Positions 8,863 to 21,300 of a stretch of 64,000 nucleotides of DNA are shown here, one piece after another (positions within the stretch are counted from its first letter, which is position 1; every line of letters starts with the position of its first letter). The stretch comes from Erythrobacter sp. (GTDB lineage Bacteria > Pseudomonadota > Alphaproteobacteria > Sphingomonadales > Sphingomonadaceae), in contig CP073261.1 of NCBI GenBank assembly GCA_019739335.1, forward strand, positions 1,742,818-1,806,817, in the 5' to 3' direction. Under the pieces are notes generated by a model that was not told the origin of the DNA, did not search any database, and worked only from the letters and a program-made list of their open reading frames with translations. A program made the translations under genes and the position numbers.

Positions 8863-10358
8863 GTAACTACCGCATCCACGGCGCAACCGGCGAATGGGAG
8901 GTCGTGATCGGCCTTGAAGTCCACGCGCAGGTCACTTCGCAGGCCAAGCTGTTCTCCGGCGCGGCAACCGCCTTCGGGGCGGAGCCGAACACGCAGGTCT
9001 CCCTGATCGACGCGGCGATGCCCGGAATGCTGCCGGTGCCCAATCGCGAATGCATCCGCCAGGCGGTGCGCACCGGCATGGCGATCAAGGCCCAGATCAA
9101 TGCGTGGAGCCGGTTCGACCGGAAGAACTACTTCTACGCCGATCTGCCGCAGGGCTACCAGATCAGCCAGCTCTACCACCCGCTGGTGGGCGAGGGCGCG
9201 ATCACTATCGAGGCGGACGAGAAGGCGGGGATTCCCGAAGACAAGGTGATCCGCATCGAGCGAATCCATGTCGAGCAGGACGCGGGCAAGCTGATGCACG
9301 ACCAGCACCCCAGCATGTCCTACGTCGATCTCAACCGCGTAGGCGTCGCGCTGATGGAAATCGTCAGCCGCCCGGATATGACCTCGCCCGCTGAGGCGGG
9401 CGCCTATGTGCGCAAGCTGCGGGCGATCCTGCGCTATGTCGGTTCGTGCGATGGCAACATGGAAGAAGGATCGATGCGCGCGGACGTCAACGTCTCGGTG
9501 CGCAAGGTGGGCGATACCGAGCTCGGCACGCGGACGGAGACGAAGAACGTCAATTCGGTGCGCTTCGTGATGCAGACGATCGAATATGAGGCGCGCCGCC
9601 AGGTCGAGGTGCTGGAGGATGGCGGCGCCATCGTGCAGGAAACCCGGCTGTTCGATCCGGGCACCGGCACCACCCGCTCGATGCGCAGCAAGGAAGACGC
9701 GCACGATTACCGCTACTTCCCCGATCCCGACCTGCTGCCGCTGGAACTCGACGAGAGCTTCCTCGCCGAATGCCGCGCGAGCCTGCCCGAACTGCCCGAT
9801 GCCAAGCGGCAGCGCTACGAAGGCGAACTGGGGCTGACGCCGTACAACGCCCGCGAACTGACCGCCGATGTCGAGGTGTTCGCGCGCTTCGAAACGCTGC
9901 TGGGCGAGACAGCTCGCGCGCTCGGCAAGCCCGAAGCGGCGGTGGCGACGCAGGTGGCCAACTGGTCGCTCTCGGTCGCGCCCGGTGTGATCAAGTCGCT
10001 GGGGGACGAGGGCAATGTCGCCCACGCCAGCGCCGCGCGGCAGGCGGCGATCCTGAAGATGCAGGACGCGGGCGAAATCAGCGGCGGGCAGGCGAAGGAA
10101 GTGTTCGAGATCGTGCTGCGGACGGGCCGCGAACCCGACGAGGTGGCCGAGACCGAGGGCCTCAAGCAGGTCAGCGACACCGGCGCCATCGAAGCCGCGA
10201 TCGACGCGATCATGGCCGCCAACACGGACAAGGTGGAAGAATACCGCAGCGGCAAGGACAAGCTGTTCGGCTTCTTCGTCGGCCAGACGATGAAGGCGAT
10301 GGCGGGCAAAGCGAACCCGGCGGTGGTGAACGCGGTGCTGAAGGAGCGGCTGGGGTGA
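8859..10358 (+). CDS. gatB: Asp-tRNA(Asn)/Glu-tRNA(Gln) amidotransferase subunit B
   Basis: The 499-residue protein is the kinase/transamidase subunit that phosphorylates the misacylated aminoacyl-tRNA and amidates it with ammonia from GatA. Conserved stretches are [53 protein letters not shown] and the C-terminal helical YqeY-like tail ending [19 protein letters not shown] chose [14 protein letters not shown] as start; its ATG overlaps the preceding stop (ATGA). Confidence 0.95.
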   Translation: MSNYRIHGATGEWEVVIGLEVHAQVTSQAKLFSGAATAFGAEPNTQVSLIDAAMPGMLPVPNRECIRQAVRTGMAIKAQINAWSRFDRKNYFYADLPQGYQISQLYHPLVGEGAITIEADEKAGIPEDKVIRIERIHVEQDAGKLMHDQHPSMSYVDLNRVGVALMEIVSRPDMTSPAEAGAYVRKLRAILRYVGSCDGNMEEGSMRADVNVSVRKVGDTELGTRTETKNVNSVRFVMQTIEYEARRQVEVLEDGGAIVQETRLFDPGTGTTRSMRSKEDAHDYRYFPDPDLLPLELDESFLAECRASLPELPDAKRQRYEGELGLTPYNARELTADVEVFARFETLLGETARALGKPEAAVATQVANWSLSVAPGVIKSLGDEGNVAHASAARQAAILKMQDAGEISGGQAKEVFEIVLRTGREPDEVAETEGLKQVSDTGAIEAAIDAIMAANTDKVEEYRSGKDKLFGFFVGQTMKAMAGKANPAVVNAVLKERLG

Positions 10359-10359
10359 T

Positions 10360-10839
10360 TTGGCGCGCGAGCAGCCATTGACCTCCATCGTCCTCGTCCA
10401 CCCCGAAATCGCCGGGAACACCGGTGCGATCGGGCGCACTTGTGTGGCGCTCGATATCGAGCTGGTGCTTATCCATCCGCTCGGGTTCACTATCACGGAT
10501 ACGCGGCTGAAGCGCGCGGGGCTGGATTACTGGCAGCACGTGCGGCTGGCAGAATTTGCCAGTTGGGAGGCATTTCTGACGGAGCGGCAGCCGCGGGCGG
10601 AGCAACTGTTCCTGTTCGAGGATGATGCACCCGCCAACTTCTACGAGCCGGACTATCCGGACGACGCCTATCTGGTGTTCGGGTGCGAGACCAAGGGTCT
10701 GCCCGATGCGATTCGCGAGCTTTATCGCGGGCGGGAGTTTCACTTGCCGATGCGGTCGGAGCATATCCGCTCGCTCAATCTGGCGAATACGGTGACGGCG
10801 GTGGCCTATCAGGCGCTGAGGCCCGCACTCTCCAGATAA
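10360..10839 (+). CDS. trmL: tRNA (cytidine/uridine 34-2'-O)-methyltransferase
   Basis: The 159-residue SPOUT-class enzyme has the three knot motifs: VHPEIAGNTGAIGRTC near the N-terminus, LVFGCETKGLPD in the middle and SLNLANTVTAVAYQAL at the end. TrmL methylates the ribose of the wobble base in tRNA-Leu. The most 5' start is a TTG one base after the gatB stop. A second TTG lies six codons later, just before TSIVLVHPE, and could be the true start. The 3' end overlaps the convergent UbiB-like gene by 31 bp. Confidence 0.88.
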   Translation: MAREQPLTSIVLVHPEIAGNTGAIGRTCVALDIELVLIHPLGFTITDTRLKRAGLDYWQHVRLAEFASWEAFLTERQPRAEQLFLFEDDAPANFYEPDYPDDAYLVFGCETKGLPDAIRELYRGREFHLPMRSEHIRSLNLANTVTAVAYQALRPALSR

Positions 10840-12152
10840 GGCCGTACCAGCCCGCGCACGTCCACCATTGCCTTCAATCGCGCACACAAAAGAGCCGTGC
10901 CGCTGATCTTGCGCTGGACGAACAGCGTTTCGACCGGGGGGATGTGCCAGGCGGCGCGGTCTGCGGCCATTTCCATGCCTTCGTCGCGCAGGACGGCAAT
11001 AAAGGCGCGGTCGCCAAAGTCGAACAGGCCGGGGCGGTTCATTTCGGTGACGATCACATCGATGATCGTGGCGAAGCGTTCGCCCTGCGCGGCGATCACG
11101 CCGGGGCTGACGAAGCCCGCTTCGAGCGCTGCCACCCGCACCGCATCGCGATCCTGCGCCAGCCCTGCCGCCAGCAGGTCGCGATAGCTCGCGGCCACCT
11201 GCGGATCGACCGCGCGGGTGGCGCCGAAATCGAGCAGCACCAGCTTGCCGCTTTCGGGCTGGTAGCGATAATTGGCGAAATTGGGATCGGTCTGCATCAC
11301 CCCGAAAGTGAACAGCTCGCGCAGCACCAGCGCGATGATCTGCGTGGCCACCCGGTCGCGTTCGTCCTGCGGGGCGCTTTCGAGTTCCTCCACCGGGCGG
11401 CCGGGGACGAAATCCATCGCCAGCACCCGCGCGGTCGAGAATTCGGACGCAATGGCAGGGACGACGAAGTGATCCTCACTCGCCAGCCGTTCGCGGTAGA
11501 GCATCATCTGCTCGCCCTCGCGCGCGTAGTCGGCTTCCTCGTGCAATTGCCGCTTGGCCTCGGCCAGCAACGGGGCGAAATCGAGTTCGGCGGGCAGGAG
11601 GCCGGACAGTTTGAGCAGGGTGGCGACATTGTCCACATCGGCATCGATGCTTTCGCGCACGCCGGGATACTGCACCTTGATCGCCAGCTCGCGCCCGTCC
11701 TTCGCCACGGCGCGGTGAACCTGGCCGATCGAGGCGGCGGCGATGGGGCGGGGATTGAACTTGTCGAACCGCGCCAGCCAGCCCTTGCCCCATTCGGCAT
11801 CGAGCACATCGCGCAACTGGTTCGGCGGCATCCGGTCCGCCTGCTCGCGCACACGGGCTAGGATCAAGGCCAGTTCGGGCGGCAGCATGTCGCCCGCATC
11901 CATGCTGATCATCTGCCCCAGCTTCATCGCCGCGCCGCGCAGGTGGGCGAGTTGGTCCGCCAACCGCATGGCATTGCCGGGGGTGAGGATCGCCTGCCGC
12001 AGGCTTGGCCGTTCGCCGCGAGCCAGCCGCCGCGCGCCTTCGGCCAGCACTCCTCCTGCGACCCCGCCCGCAAGCTTGCCGAAAGCGCCGATCCGCGCGG
12101 CGCGGCTGCTCGGCACCTTGCGGCTGCGGTAGTCGGGGGTCTCGTCGTCCAC
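10809..12152 (-). CDS. ABC1/UbiB-family atypical kinase
   Basis: The protein (447 residues) has the ABC1 hallmarks: the KLGQM motif in AAMKLGQMISMDAGDMLPPE, an Ala-rich nucleotide loop (AAASIGQVHRAV), VQYPGVRESIDADVDN, and a kinase-like DPNFANYRY and VLLDFGATRAV catalytic pair. Members act in ubiquinone biosynthesis or lipid handling; this one lacks obvious C-terminal membrane helices, so it may be a soluble AarF-like paralogue. I chose the GTG that begins VDDETPDYRSRK. The frame continues upstream, but those residues come from a palindromic repeat. It is convergent with trmL and overlaps it. Confidence 0.85.
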   Translation of the reverse strand: MDDETPDYRSRKVPSSRAARIGAFGKLAGGVAGGVLAEGARRLARGERPSLRQAILTPGNAMRLADQLAHLRGAAMKLGQMISMDAGDMLPPELALILARVREQADRMPPNQLRDVLDAEWGKGWLARFDKFNPRPIAAASIGQVHRAVAKDGRELAIKVQYPGVRESIDADVDNVATLLKLSGLLPAELDFAPLLAEAKRQLHEEADYAREGEQMMLYRERLASEDHFVVPAIASEFSTARVLAMDFVPGRPVEELESAPQDERDRVATQIIALVLRELFTFGVMQTDPNFANYRYQPESGKLVLLDFGATRAVDPQVAASYRDLLAAGLAQDRDAVRVAALEAGFVSPGVIAAQGERFATIIDVIVTEMNRPGLFDFGDRAFIAVLRDEGMEMAADRAAWHIPPVETLFVQRKISGTALLCARLKAMVDVRGLVRPYLESAGLSA

Positions 12153-12200
12153 TGGGGATGCTCCTGCTGGCGAGGGAAGGCGAGGAAGCCAACCCCACAC

Positions 12201-12294
12201 CCGCTCATGCTGAGCCTGTCGAAGCATAGCCACCATGCTCTCCCCCAATTGGGGCGAGGTAGTGGCTACCCTTCGACAGGCTCAGGGTGAGCGG
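12201..12294. repeat. Palindromic repeat upstream of the UbiB-like gene
   Basis: The outer arms are CCGCTCATGCTGAGCCTGTC (continuing GAAG) and CTTCGACAGGCTCAGGGTGA (continuing GCGG). Nested inside are TAGCCAC and GTGGCTA, and the centre is CCCCAATTGGGG. The whole 94 bp can fold into one long stem. It shares its core with the gatC-gatA repeat and lies between the small 102-residue gene and the kinase-like gene on the same strand. Confidence 0.78.
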
Positions 12295-12334
12295 GAGTAG
12301 TTAGGTAGGCCGGATGCCAACCGCCAGATGGACT

Positions 12335-12643
12335 TCAGCCCTGCCGCGTGCCTGTCAGCGCCATCTTGCCCATCATCCCGGCGTCGATGGTACCGGTCAC
12401 CGCGTCGCCATCCACCGTGGCTTCGCAATCGAGCGTCAGCGGCAGCGGCATACTCATTTTCATTTGCCAGGTGAGGGTCTGGCCCGAAATGGTGCCGCCC
12501 CTGATGTCCATCGCCCCCAGCGTGCCGGTGAGCGAGCCGTCGAAGCCGGTGCCCGCCGCGTCGGGCACCACGGTCATCGTGCCGGTCTGGCGGCCCATCG
12601 GGGTATCGACGGCAAAGTCATAGCTGCCGGCCACGTTGCTCAT
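12335..12643 (-). CDS. Conserved small beta-rich protein, unknown function
   Basis: This 102-residue protein has no signal peptide and reads as repeated beta strands separated by Gly/Asp/Thr turns (SYDFAVDTPMGRQTGTMTVVPD, GSLTGTLGAMDIRGGTISGQTLTWQMKM). A lipocalin-like or small barrel fold is plausible, but I cannot name a family. A good ribosome-binding site (AAGGGA) overlaps the stop of the M16 peptidase gene upstream, so the two genes are coupled. Codon use matches the neighbours. Confidence 0.65.
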   Translation of the reverse strand: MSNVAGSYDFAVDTPMGRQTGTMTVVPDAAGTGFDGSLTGTLGAMDIRGGTISGQTLTWQMKMSMPLPLTLDCEATVDGDAVTGTIDAGMMGKMALTGTRQG

Positions 12644-12654
12644 ATTTCTGTCCC

Positions 12655-15528
12655 TTAAAGTGCTGATGCGTCGAGATATTCGATTTCGGTTCCCAGTTCG
12701 TCCAGCTGGTTCTGGATCGCCGCGCGGTCTCCCACCACCACGATCACGAAATCGTCCGGCTGGAGATAGCGCGCCGCCGCCGCGTTGATCGCTGCGCCGT
12801 CGATGGAGCGATAGACCGCCGGGAGCGTCACGTCATAGCGCAGGTCGCGCCCGAGCAACTGGTTGCCGAGCAGCGCGCCGAGCACCTGCGCGTTGGTTTC
12901 GTAGCGGTTGGGCAGGTTGCGGACATTGCCGTCGGTCACGCGCTGCACTTCAGCAGCATCGACCGGGCGAGTGGCGGGGAAGGCGGCCATCTGGTCGAGG
13001 ATCACGCGGATCGAATCGGCCGTCCGGTCGGCCTGCACCTGCGTGCCGACCTGCAAGCGGCGCGGCCCGCGCGATCCGGGGATGCCAGAGCCGATGCCGT
13101 AGGTCCAGCCGCGGGTTTCGCGCAGATCGTTGTTGAGCCGCGAGAGGAAGCCGTTGCCGATCACCTCGTTCGCCAGCTCCACCGCTTCGAACCCTTGCGG
13201 GTGGCCGCTGAACGGAGTCAGGCGGCCGAGCATGAGGTAGCTCGACGGCGAGTTGGGCCGGTCGATCACGATCACGCGCGGGGCAGGATCGGGCGTGGGA
13301 AGGGCCAGGTTCTTGACCGGCGCGGGGGTGGCCGGAGCCTGCCAGTCACCAAGGCTGGCTTCGAGCGCAGCGACCAGCTCCGCCATGCTCACATCGCCCA
13401 CGGCGGTAATGGTGGCGAGATCGGGGCGGATCCACTCGGCGTGCTCGGCCACCATGTCGGCTGCGTCGAGCGCGGCGACAACATCGGCATCGCCGCTGGT
13501 CGAGGCATAGGCATAGGGGTGATCGGTGCCGTAGATCGCCGGGAGGAACGCGCGCTGCGCCAGCCCGCCGGGACTGGCGAGCTGCTGCGCGATCGAGGCC
13601 AGCCGCTGTTCGCGCACCCGCGCTACGGCGTCGGTCGCGAAGGCCGGATTGCGCACCACGTCGGCCATCAGGTCGAGCGAGGGGCGCAGGTTGGCGGTGA
13701 GGGCAGTGAGCGAGACGGTCGAGGTGTCGACTCCGGCCCCTGTCCCCAGCGACATGCCGAGCGCTTCCTGTTCTACCGCGATATCGAGCGCGCTGCGGGT
13801 CTCGGTGCCTTCGGTCAGCAGGTCGATCATGGTTTCATGCACGCCCGCCTGGCCGATCGGATCGGCGACCGAACCGGCATCGAAGACCAGCGCAATCGAC
13901 ACCTGCGGCACCGCTTGGCGGCGGGCCAGTATTACGGGAATGCCGTTCGACAGCGTGGCGCGCTCGACCTGCGGGAACGTGAGTTCGCCCACCGGCAGCG
14001 GCTCTGGCAGTGCGCGTTCGGGGCCGGTGCGGGTGACTTCCACCTGCACGCCGGTATCGGGGGCGGGCGGCGGATTGCTCGCCTCGTCGCCCCAGCCGCC
14101 CAGCAGCGCGCCGTCGAGCGTGCGTTCGCCGGGCACGACCACCAGCGTGTAGGAGGGCCGCGAAAGCCAGCGCTGCATCGCCGCGCGTACCGTTTCAGGG
14201 GTGAGCGCGGCCATCTGCTCGAGCTCGGTGCGGAAAAAGCCGGGGTTGCCGGTGTAGAGGAGCCCTTCGGCAAGGATCATGCCCTTGCCGTTGAAATTGC
14301 CGACGCTCTGCTGCGCGCCGATGGTGCCGGCGGCAACCTGCGTGACCGCGCGGTTGATCTCGTCCTGCGTCGGCCCTTCGGCGAGCATCCGGGCGATCTC
14401 GGCTTCCATCAGCGCCTGCGCGGCTTCGCGCGTCACGCCGGGTTTCACGTTGACCATCGCCTGCAACAGGCTCAGCTGTTCGTGCTGCTGGCTGTAGGCG
14501 ACGACGCCGGTGGCCAGTTCCTCCCCGCGCACCATTGCGTTGTCGAGCCGCGAGGAATTGAGCCCGCCGAGGATCTGCATCCCTACCTGCAAGGGCACCG
14601 CATCGGGGTGCTGCATCCCCGGGCCGGTCCAGGCCTGATAGATGCGGGTAAGCGGCACCTGATCGGTAATTTCGCGGGTGACCGGCGCATCGAGCGTGAC
14701 CGGCCCCGCTTCGCGCGTTACCACGTCGGGACCGCGCGGAATGTCGCCGAACCAGCGTTCGACCATCGGTCGGGCGGTGGCGGCATCGATATCTCCGGTC
14801 AGCGCGAGGACGACATTATTGGGGCCGTAGTTGTCGCGGAACCAGGTCTGCACGTCTGCCAGACTGGCGGCGGACAGATCGGCCATCGAGCCGATGGTGG
14901 AGTGGCGATAGGGATGGCCGACCGGCAGCAGGTCTTCCCACATCACGTAGTCGACGAGGCCGTAAGGATCGTTGTCTCCCTGCCGCTTTTCGTTCTGCAC
15001 CACCATCCGCTGGTTATCGAGCTTCTCCTGGCTGATCGCGCCGAGCAGGTAGCCCATCCGGTCGCTTTCCATCATCAGCGCCAGATCGAGCGCGCCGGTG
15101 GGGACGACTTCGACGTAATTGGTGCGATCGTACCAGGTTGAACCATTTGTGCCGGTCGATCCGGCGCTTTCGAGAGGAATATCGAAGTTCTCGACGTTCT
15201 CGCTGCCGCCGAACATCAGGTGTTCGAACAGGTGGGCAAAGCCGGTGCGGCCGCGCGGTTCGTGTTTCGATCCGACCCGGTAGTAAGTGGTGACGCCGAC
15301 CAGCGGGCTCTTGCGGTCAGTGTGGACCACCACCTGCAGGCCGTTCTCCAGCGTAAAGGTCTCGTAGGGAATGGCGACCGCGGCGATGATTTGGTCGAGA
15401 CTGGCAGGTGCCGGAGCGGGCTGAGCACTCGCCACGGCGGCGGGCTGCGTCTCGGCAGTGGTACAGCCGAGCAGCGCAAGTGCAGCGGTGGCGGGGAGGA
15501 GCGAGCGGAGCGCGGTCGAAAGTTTCAT
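12655..15528 (-). CDS. M16-family zinc metallopeptidase, lipoprotein
   Basis: The 957-residue protein has a lipoprotein signal peptide (lipobox LALLGC, acylated Cys at 22), so it is tethered to a membrane and faces the periplasm. The first M16 domain has the inverted zinc motif HLFEH (His99, Glu102, His103) with the third ligand Glu about 77 residues later in VVQNEKRQ (Glu180). A second full M16 repeat starts near residue 510 and lacks this motif (TEGTETRSALD replaces it), as usual for the inactive half. Such fused enzymes resemble pitrilysin-like or PqqL-like proteases that degrade peptides. MKLSTALRS is the start that gives the signal peptide. It is divergent from clpB. Confidence 0.9.
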   Translation of the reverse strand: MKLSTALRSLLPATAALALLGCTTAETQPAAVASAQPAPAPASLDQIIAAVAIPYETFTLENGLQVVVHTDRKSPLVGVTTYYRVGSKHEPRGRTGFAHLFEHLMFGGSENVENFDIPLESAGSTGTNGSTWYDRTNYVEVVPTGALDLALMMESDRMGYLLGAISQEKLDNQRMVVQNEKRQGDNDPYGLVDYVMWEDLLPVGHPYRHSTIGSMADLSAASLADVQTWFRDNYGPNNVVLALTGDIDAATARPMVERWFGDIPRGPDVVTREAGPVTLDAPVTREITDQVPLTRIYQAWTGPGMQHPDAVPLQVGMQILGGLNSSRLDNAMVRGEELATGVVAYSQQHEQLSLLQAMVNVKPGVTREAAQALMEAEIARMLAEGPTQDEINRAVTQVAAGTIGAQQSVGNFNGKGMILAEGLLYTGNPGFFRTELEQMAALTPETVRAAMQRWLSRPSYTLVVVPGERTLDGALLGGWGDEASNPPPAPDTGVQVEVTRTGPERALPEPLPVGELTFPQVERATLSNGIPVILARRQAVPQVSIALVFDAGSVADPIGQAGVHETMIDLLTEGTETRSALDIAVEQEALGMSLGTGAGVDTSTVSLTALTANLRPSLDLMADVVRNPAFATDAVARVREQRLASIAQQLASPGGLAQRAFLPAIYGTDHPYAYASTSGDADVVAALDAADMVAEHAEWIRPDLATITAVGDVSMAELVAALEASLGDWQAPATPAPVKNLALPTPDPAPRVIVIDRPNSPSSYLMLGRLTPFSGHPQGFEAVELANEVIGNGFLSRLNNDLRETRGWTYGIGSGIPGSRGPRRLQVGTQVQADRTADSIRVILDQMAAFPATRPVDAAEVQRVTDGNVRNLPNRYETNAQVLGALLGNQLLGRDLRYDVTLPAVYRSIDGAAINAAAARYLQPDDFVIVVVGDRAAIQNQLDELGTEIEYLDASAL

Positions 15529-15635
15529 CGGCAAGCTGTTAGCACGCCGTGTCGCTGGTGGAAGCCGTTTCGTCGCGCTATCCCAAGGTGGCGAAAGATT
15601 TTCGACCAAGCGCCGAAATTCGCGGGCTGGCGGCT

Positions 15636-15663
15636 CTTGTGTTGCGCAATTGCAACACTATCT
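15636..15663 (+). promoter_or_regulatory. RpoH (sigma-32) type promoter of clpB
   Basis: CTTG is followed after 17-18 bases by CTATCT, which matches the alphaproteobacterial heat-shock promoter (CTTG, N17, CYTATNT). It lies 34 bp before the clpB start. The spacer holds the inverted repeat TGTTGC-GCAATT-GCAACA, which could be a second control site. Confidence 0.7.
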
Positions 15664-15696
15664 GTCTGGGGTAATCCGATTGAGGGACAACAGGGC

Positions 15697-18276
<2,580 letters not shown>

Positions 18277-18282
18277 GTATTG

Positions 18283-18310
18283 GCGGGGACGCGGAATTCT
18301 GCGTCCCCGC
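18283..18310. terminator. Hairpin terminator between clpB and TonB receptor
   Basis: GCGGGGACGC and GCGTCCCCGC form a perfect 10-bp stem around an 8-base loop. It lies between two convergent genes, 7 bp after clpB. There is no strong T-run on either side, so it may work in both directions or simply block read-through. Confidence 0.6.
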
Positions 18311-18321
18311 TGCAATAACGC

Positions 18322-21300
18322 TCACATTCCCGGAATATCGCCCCGCAAGGTCACCCCGAGGAAGAAGTAGGTGCCGTAGGGATTGACCGGGTAGGAGAAG
18401 TTGGTCGGGTACGGCTGTTCGTCGGTGAGGTTGTTTACCCCGCCGTAGACCGAGAATTCGTCCGCATCGTAGGTCAGCGAGACATCGTGGATGAAGTATT
18501 CGTCCGCAAAGCCCGCCGCGCCCACCTGAGCTTCGGCTGTCTCGATCTCGATCCCGGCGAAGGCGGTGCTGTCCACATATTGCAGGCCATAACGCAGCGT
18601 GATCGGGCCGTAGCCGACGCTGAGGGAGCCCACGCCTGCCCATTCGGGGCGCTGCTCCTCGCGCAGGCCGGGGTTGTTGGCGGTGGGATCGGTGGGATCG
18701 AAGAAGCGATCGATATAGTCCACCCAGTTCACCGCCGCCCGTGCGCCGATATCGAATTCACCGATATCGAAGCTGTAGGCGACTGCCCCGTCGATGCCCG
18801 CGGTCTCGATGCGCCCGAAGTTCAGCTGGGTCTGTTCGAGGAAGGTGAAGCCGAGGAAAGTCGGGCTCCCTTCGGTGCCGTTGCGGGTGAACAGGTCGCA
18901 GAACTGGTTCGGGAAGCCGGCCGCATCGTAACAGCTGTTGACGATATCCTGCGAACTGACGGCGGCAATCGCGTCCTCGATCTCGATATTGTAGTAGTCC
19001 ACCGAGACCACCAGACCCGGAATGAAGCGGGGCGTGATGACGGTGCCGAAGGTGTAGGTTTTGGCGGTTTCTTCGCTCAGATTGGGGTTGCCGCCGGAGG
19101 TGCCGGAAAAGCGCGCGGTGAGCGGGTCTTCGTAATCGTAGACGCCTCCGGTCGAGTAATCCTCCGCGCTCGCTCCCAAAGCCTGGAATGCAGCGATGCA
19201 ATTGGCCTGCCGCAGTTGCGCTGCCGCCGCGTCCAGAACGTCGATTTGCGAAGCATCGCAGGGATCGGAAGGGCGGAAAGTGGTGCCTTGCTGCGGATCG
19301 AACAGTTCGGAAATGTTCGGGGCGCGCACGGCCTGCGAATAGGTGCCGCGGAAGCGGATATCCTCGATCGGCGCCCAGATACCGCTGAGGCTCCAGGTGA
19401 AAGTATCACCCACGGTCGAGTATTCCGAATAGCGCGCTGCACCGCTGACTTCGAGTACCTCGAAGAACGGCACATCGGCCAGGATCGGAATGTTGATTTC
19501 GGCAAAAGCTTCGGCAACGTCGAAACTGCCGCCGGTGTTGAACGTCCGCGTCTGGGCATCGAATATCAACTGCTGATTGTCGGATACGTCGCCAATGAAT
19601 TGTCCGGCATCGATATCCGGCGTGTCGATCGGCGCAATGCCCAGTGTTAGCGGATCAAAGGCGAAGGAACTGCTTTCTTCGCGATATTCGGCACCCACCG
19701 CAAAGCCGATCGGGCCGCCCGGCATTTCGAAGAAGCTGCTGGTATCGCCCACCAGCGTGGCGTTGACGACGAATTGCTCGAGCGCCGCGCGGTTGGTGGT
19801 GGTGGCAGTGATGAAGTCCACAGCCTCCTGAGAAACCGACTGCTCGCCATTGAACAGCGAAGCGGGACGGCAGCTGCCGTCGCCCGGATTGAAGGTAAAG
19901 AAGCCACGCTCGATCACCGGGAAGAACTGGCTGCCCGGATGCCGCGCCTCGGGGTCGAGATCGGAACGGCAGACCACATTGCCGTTGGGCGTGCCGGTAA
20001 GAAACTCGCCCTCGTCCACCGCATCGATCGATGCGAACAGGCGGTCGTAAAGCACGGTGTTTTCGTTCTCGATAGTGGATTCGAAGCGCCCCCAGTTGGC
20101 GCTGACTTCCCACGAGAATTCGTTGCCCGCCCCGAAATCGCCGCGCAGCCCGCCGACCAGCCGGTAGGTCTCTCGCTCGGCGATCTGTCGCGCCAAGCCG
20201 AGATCGGTGAAATCGCGCGAAACCCGCAGCCCGCCCGCTTCATCGGCATCGGCCTGGATGGCCGCGGGGATGTAGGGATTGTCGGCGAAGATCAGCAGCG
20301 AATCGTAGAAGGTGTTGTAGGGGTTCTGCGAGCCGGTGACCGAGTTCACATACTTGGCATCAAGAAACAGCTCCACCCCGTCGCTGACGGCGAAATTGGC
20401 GAGTATGTTAGCGTAGATGCGTTCGTTGCTCGGGATCAGGCTTGCGCCGCTCAGCCGTTCGGGTGCACCATCGCCGCCGAACTGGTTGCTGGAACTGGCG
20501 ATGATGCCGTCCTCGAAAATCTTCACTCCGCCATCGGGCGTCGAGACATAGCAGCCGCCGCCGCCGAAACCGGTGAGGCCGATGAAGCTTTCCTGGCAGT
20601 CGTTGATACCGTTATTGTTGATGTCGGCTTCGAAAAACCCGAAATCGCGGCGAAAGATCAGGCCTGCGCCGGACGAGATCGCGAAGCGCGGATCGGACTG
20701 GTAGGCGAGCGCCGGGGCATTGGCTGCCCGGTCGATCAATGCCAGCTCGGTCTGCGTCAACGTGGGAGTGGTGCCGAAAGTCGCCTCGTAATCGGCGATG
20801 AAATCGGCGGCGTCGGGAATGCTGAAGCCGAACGGCAGCAGCCCGTTGTCGATGCTGTAATAATTGGAGAAGTTGGGCGTCCCCGTCCCGAGGTCGCCCT
20901 TCTGGAACCGGCGCAGCGGGCTGGGATAGGTGGTGCCGGTGTTGAACTGGCCGTTGTTGGCGTAGAAGGCGCGGTCACCCTGCAACAGCTCCTCGGTGTG
21001 TGAGTAGCCCATGGCCAGCGTGATATTGCCCCGGTTGTTCGGCAGGTCGAACCCGATCGCCCCGTCGATCGAACCGGTGAAGCCGTCGCCATCGGCGGAC
21101 AGGCCGCCCACCGCGTCGATCTCGAAGCCGGTAAAATCGTCCATCAGCACGTAGTTGACGACCCCGGTCACGGCGTCGGCGCCATAGACGGCGGAAGCAC
21201 CGCCGGTGAGCACTTCGACGCGCTCGATCAGCGCAGTGGGGATGCTCGACACGTCGACAATCTGGCTTCCCGATACGCCCGATACGTGGCGCCGCCCGTC

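Noticed and set aside
8757-10496. Long minus-strand open frame of 579 codons opposite gatB
   Set aside because: It mirrors a clear gatB gene. Its Arg/His/Gly-rich sequence with no family features is typical of antisense frames in GC-rich DNA.
13195-15141. Plus-strand open frame of 648 codons opposite the M16 peptidase
   Set aside because: Same reason: the peptidase on the other strand has a signal peptide and zinc motif, and this frame has neither domains nor normal amino-acid use.
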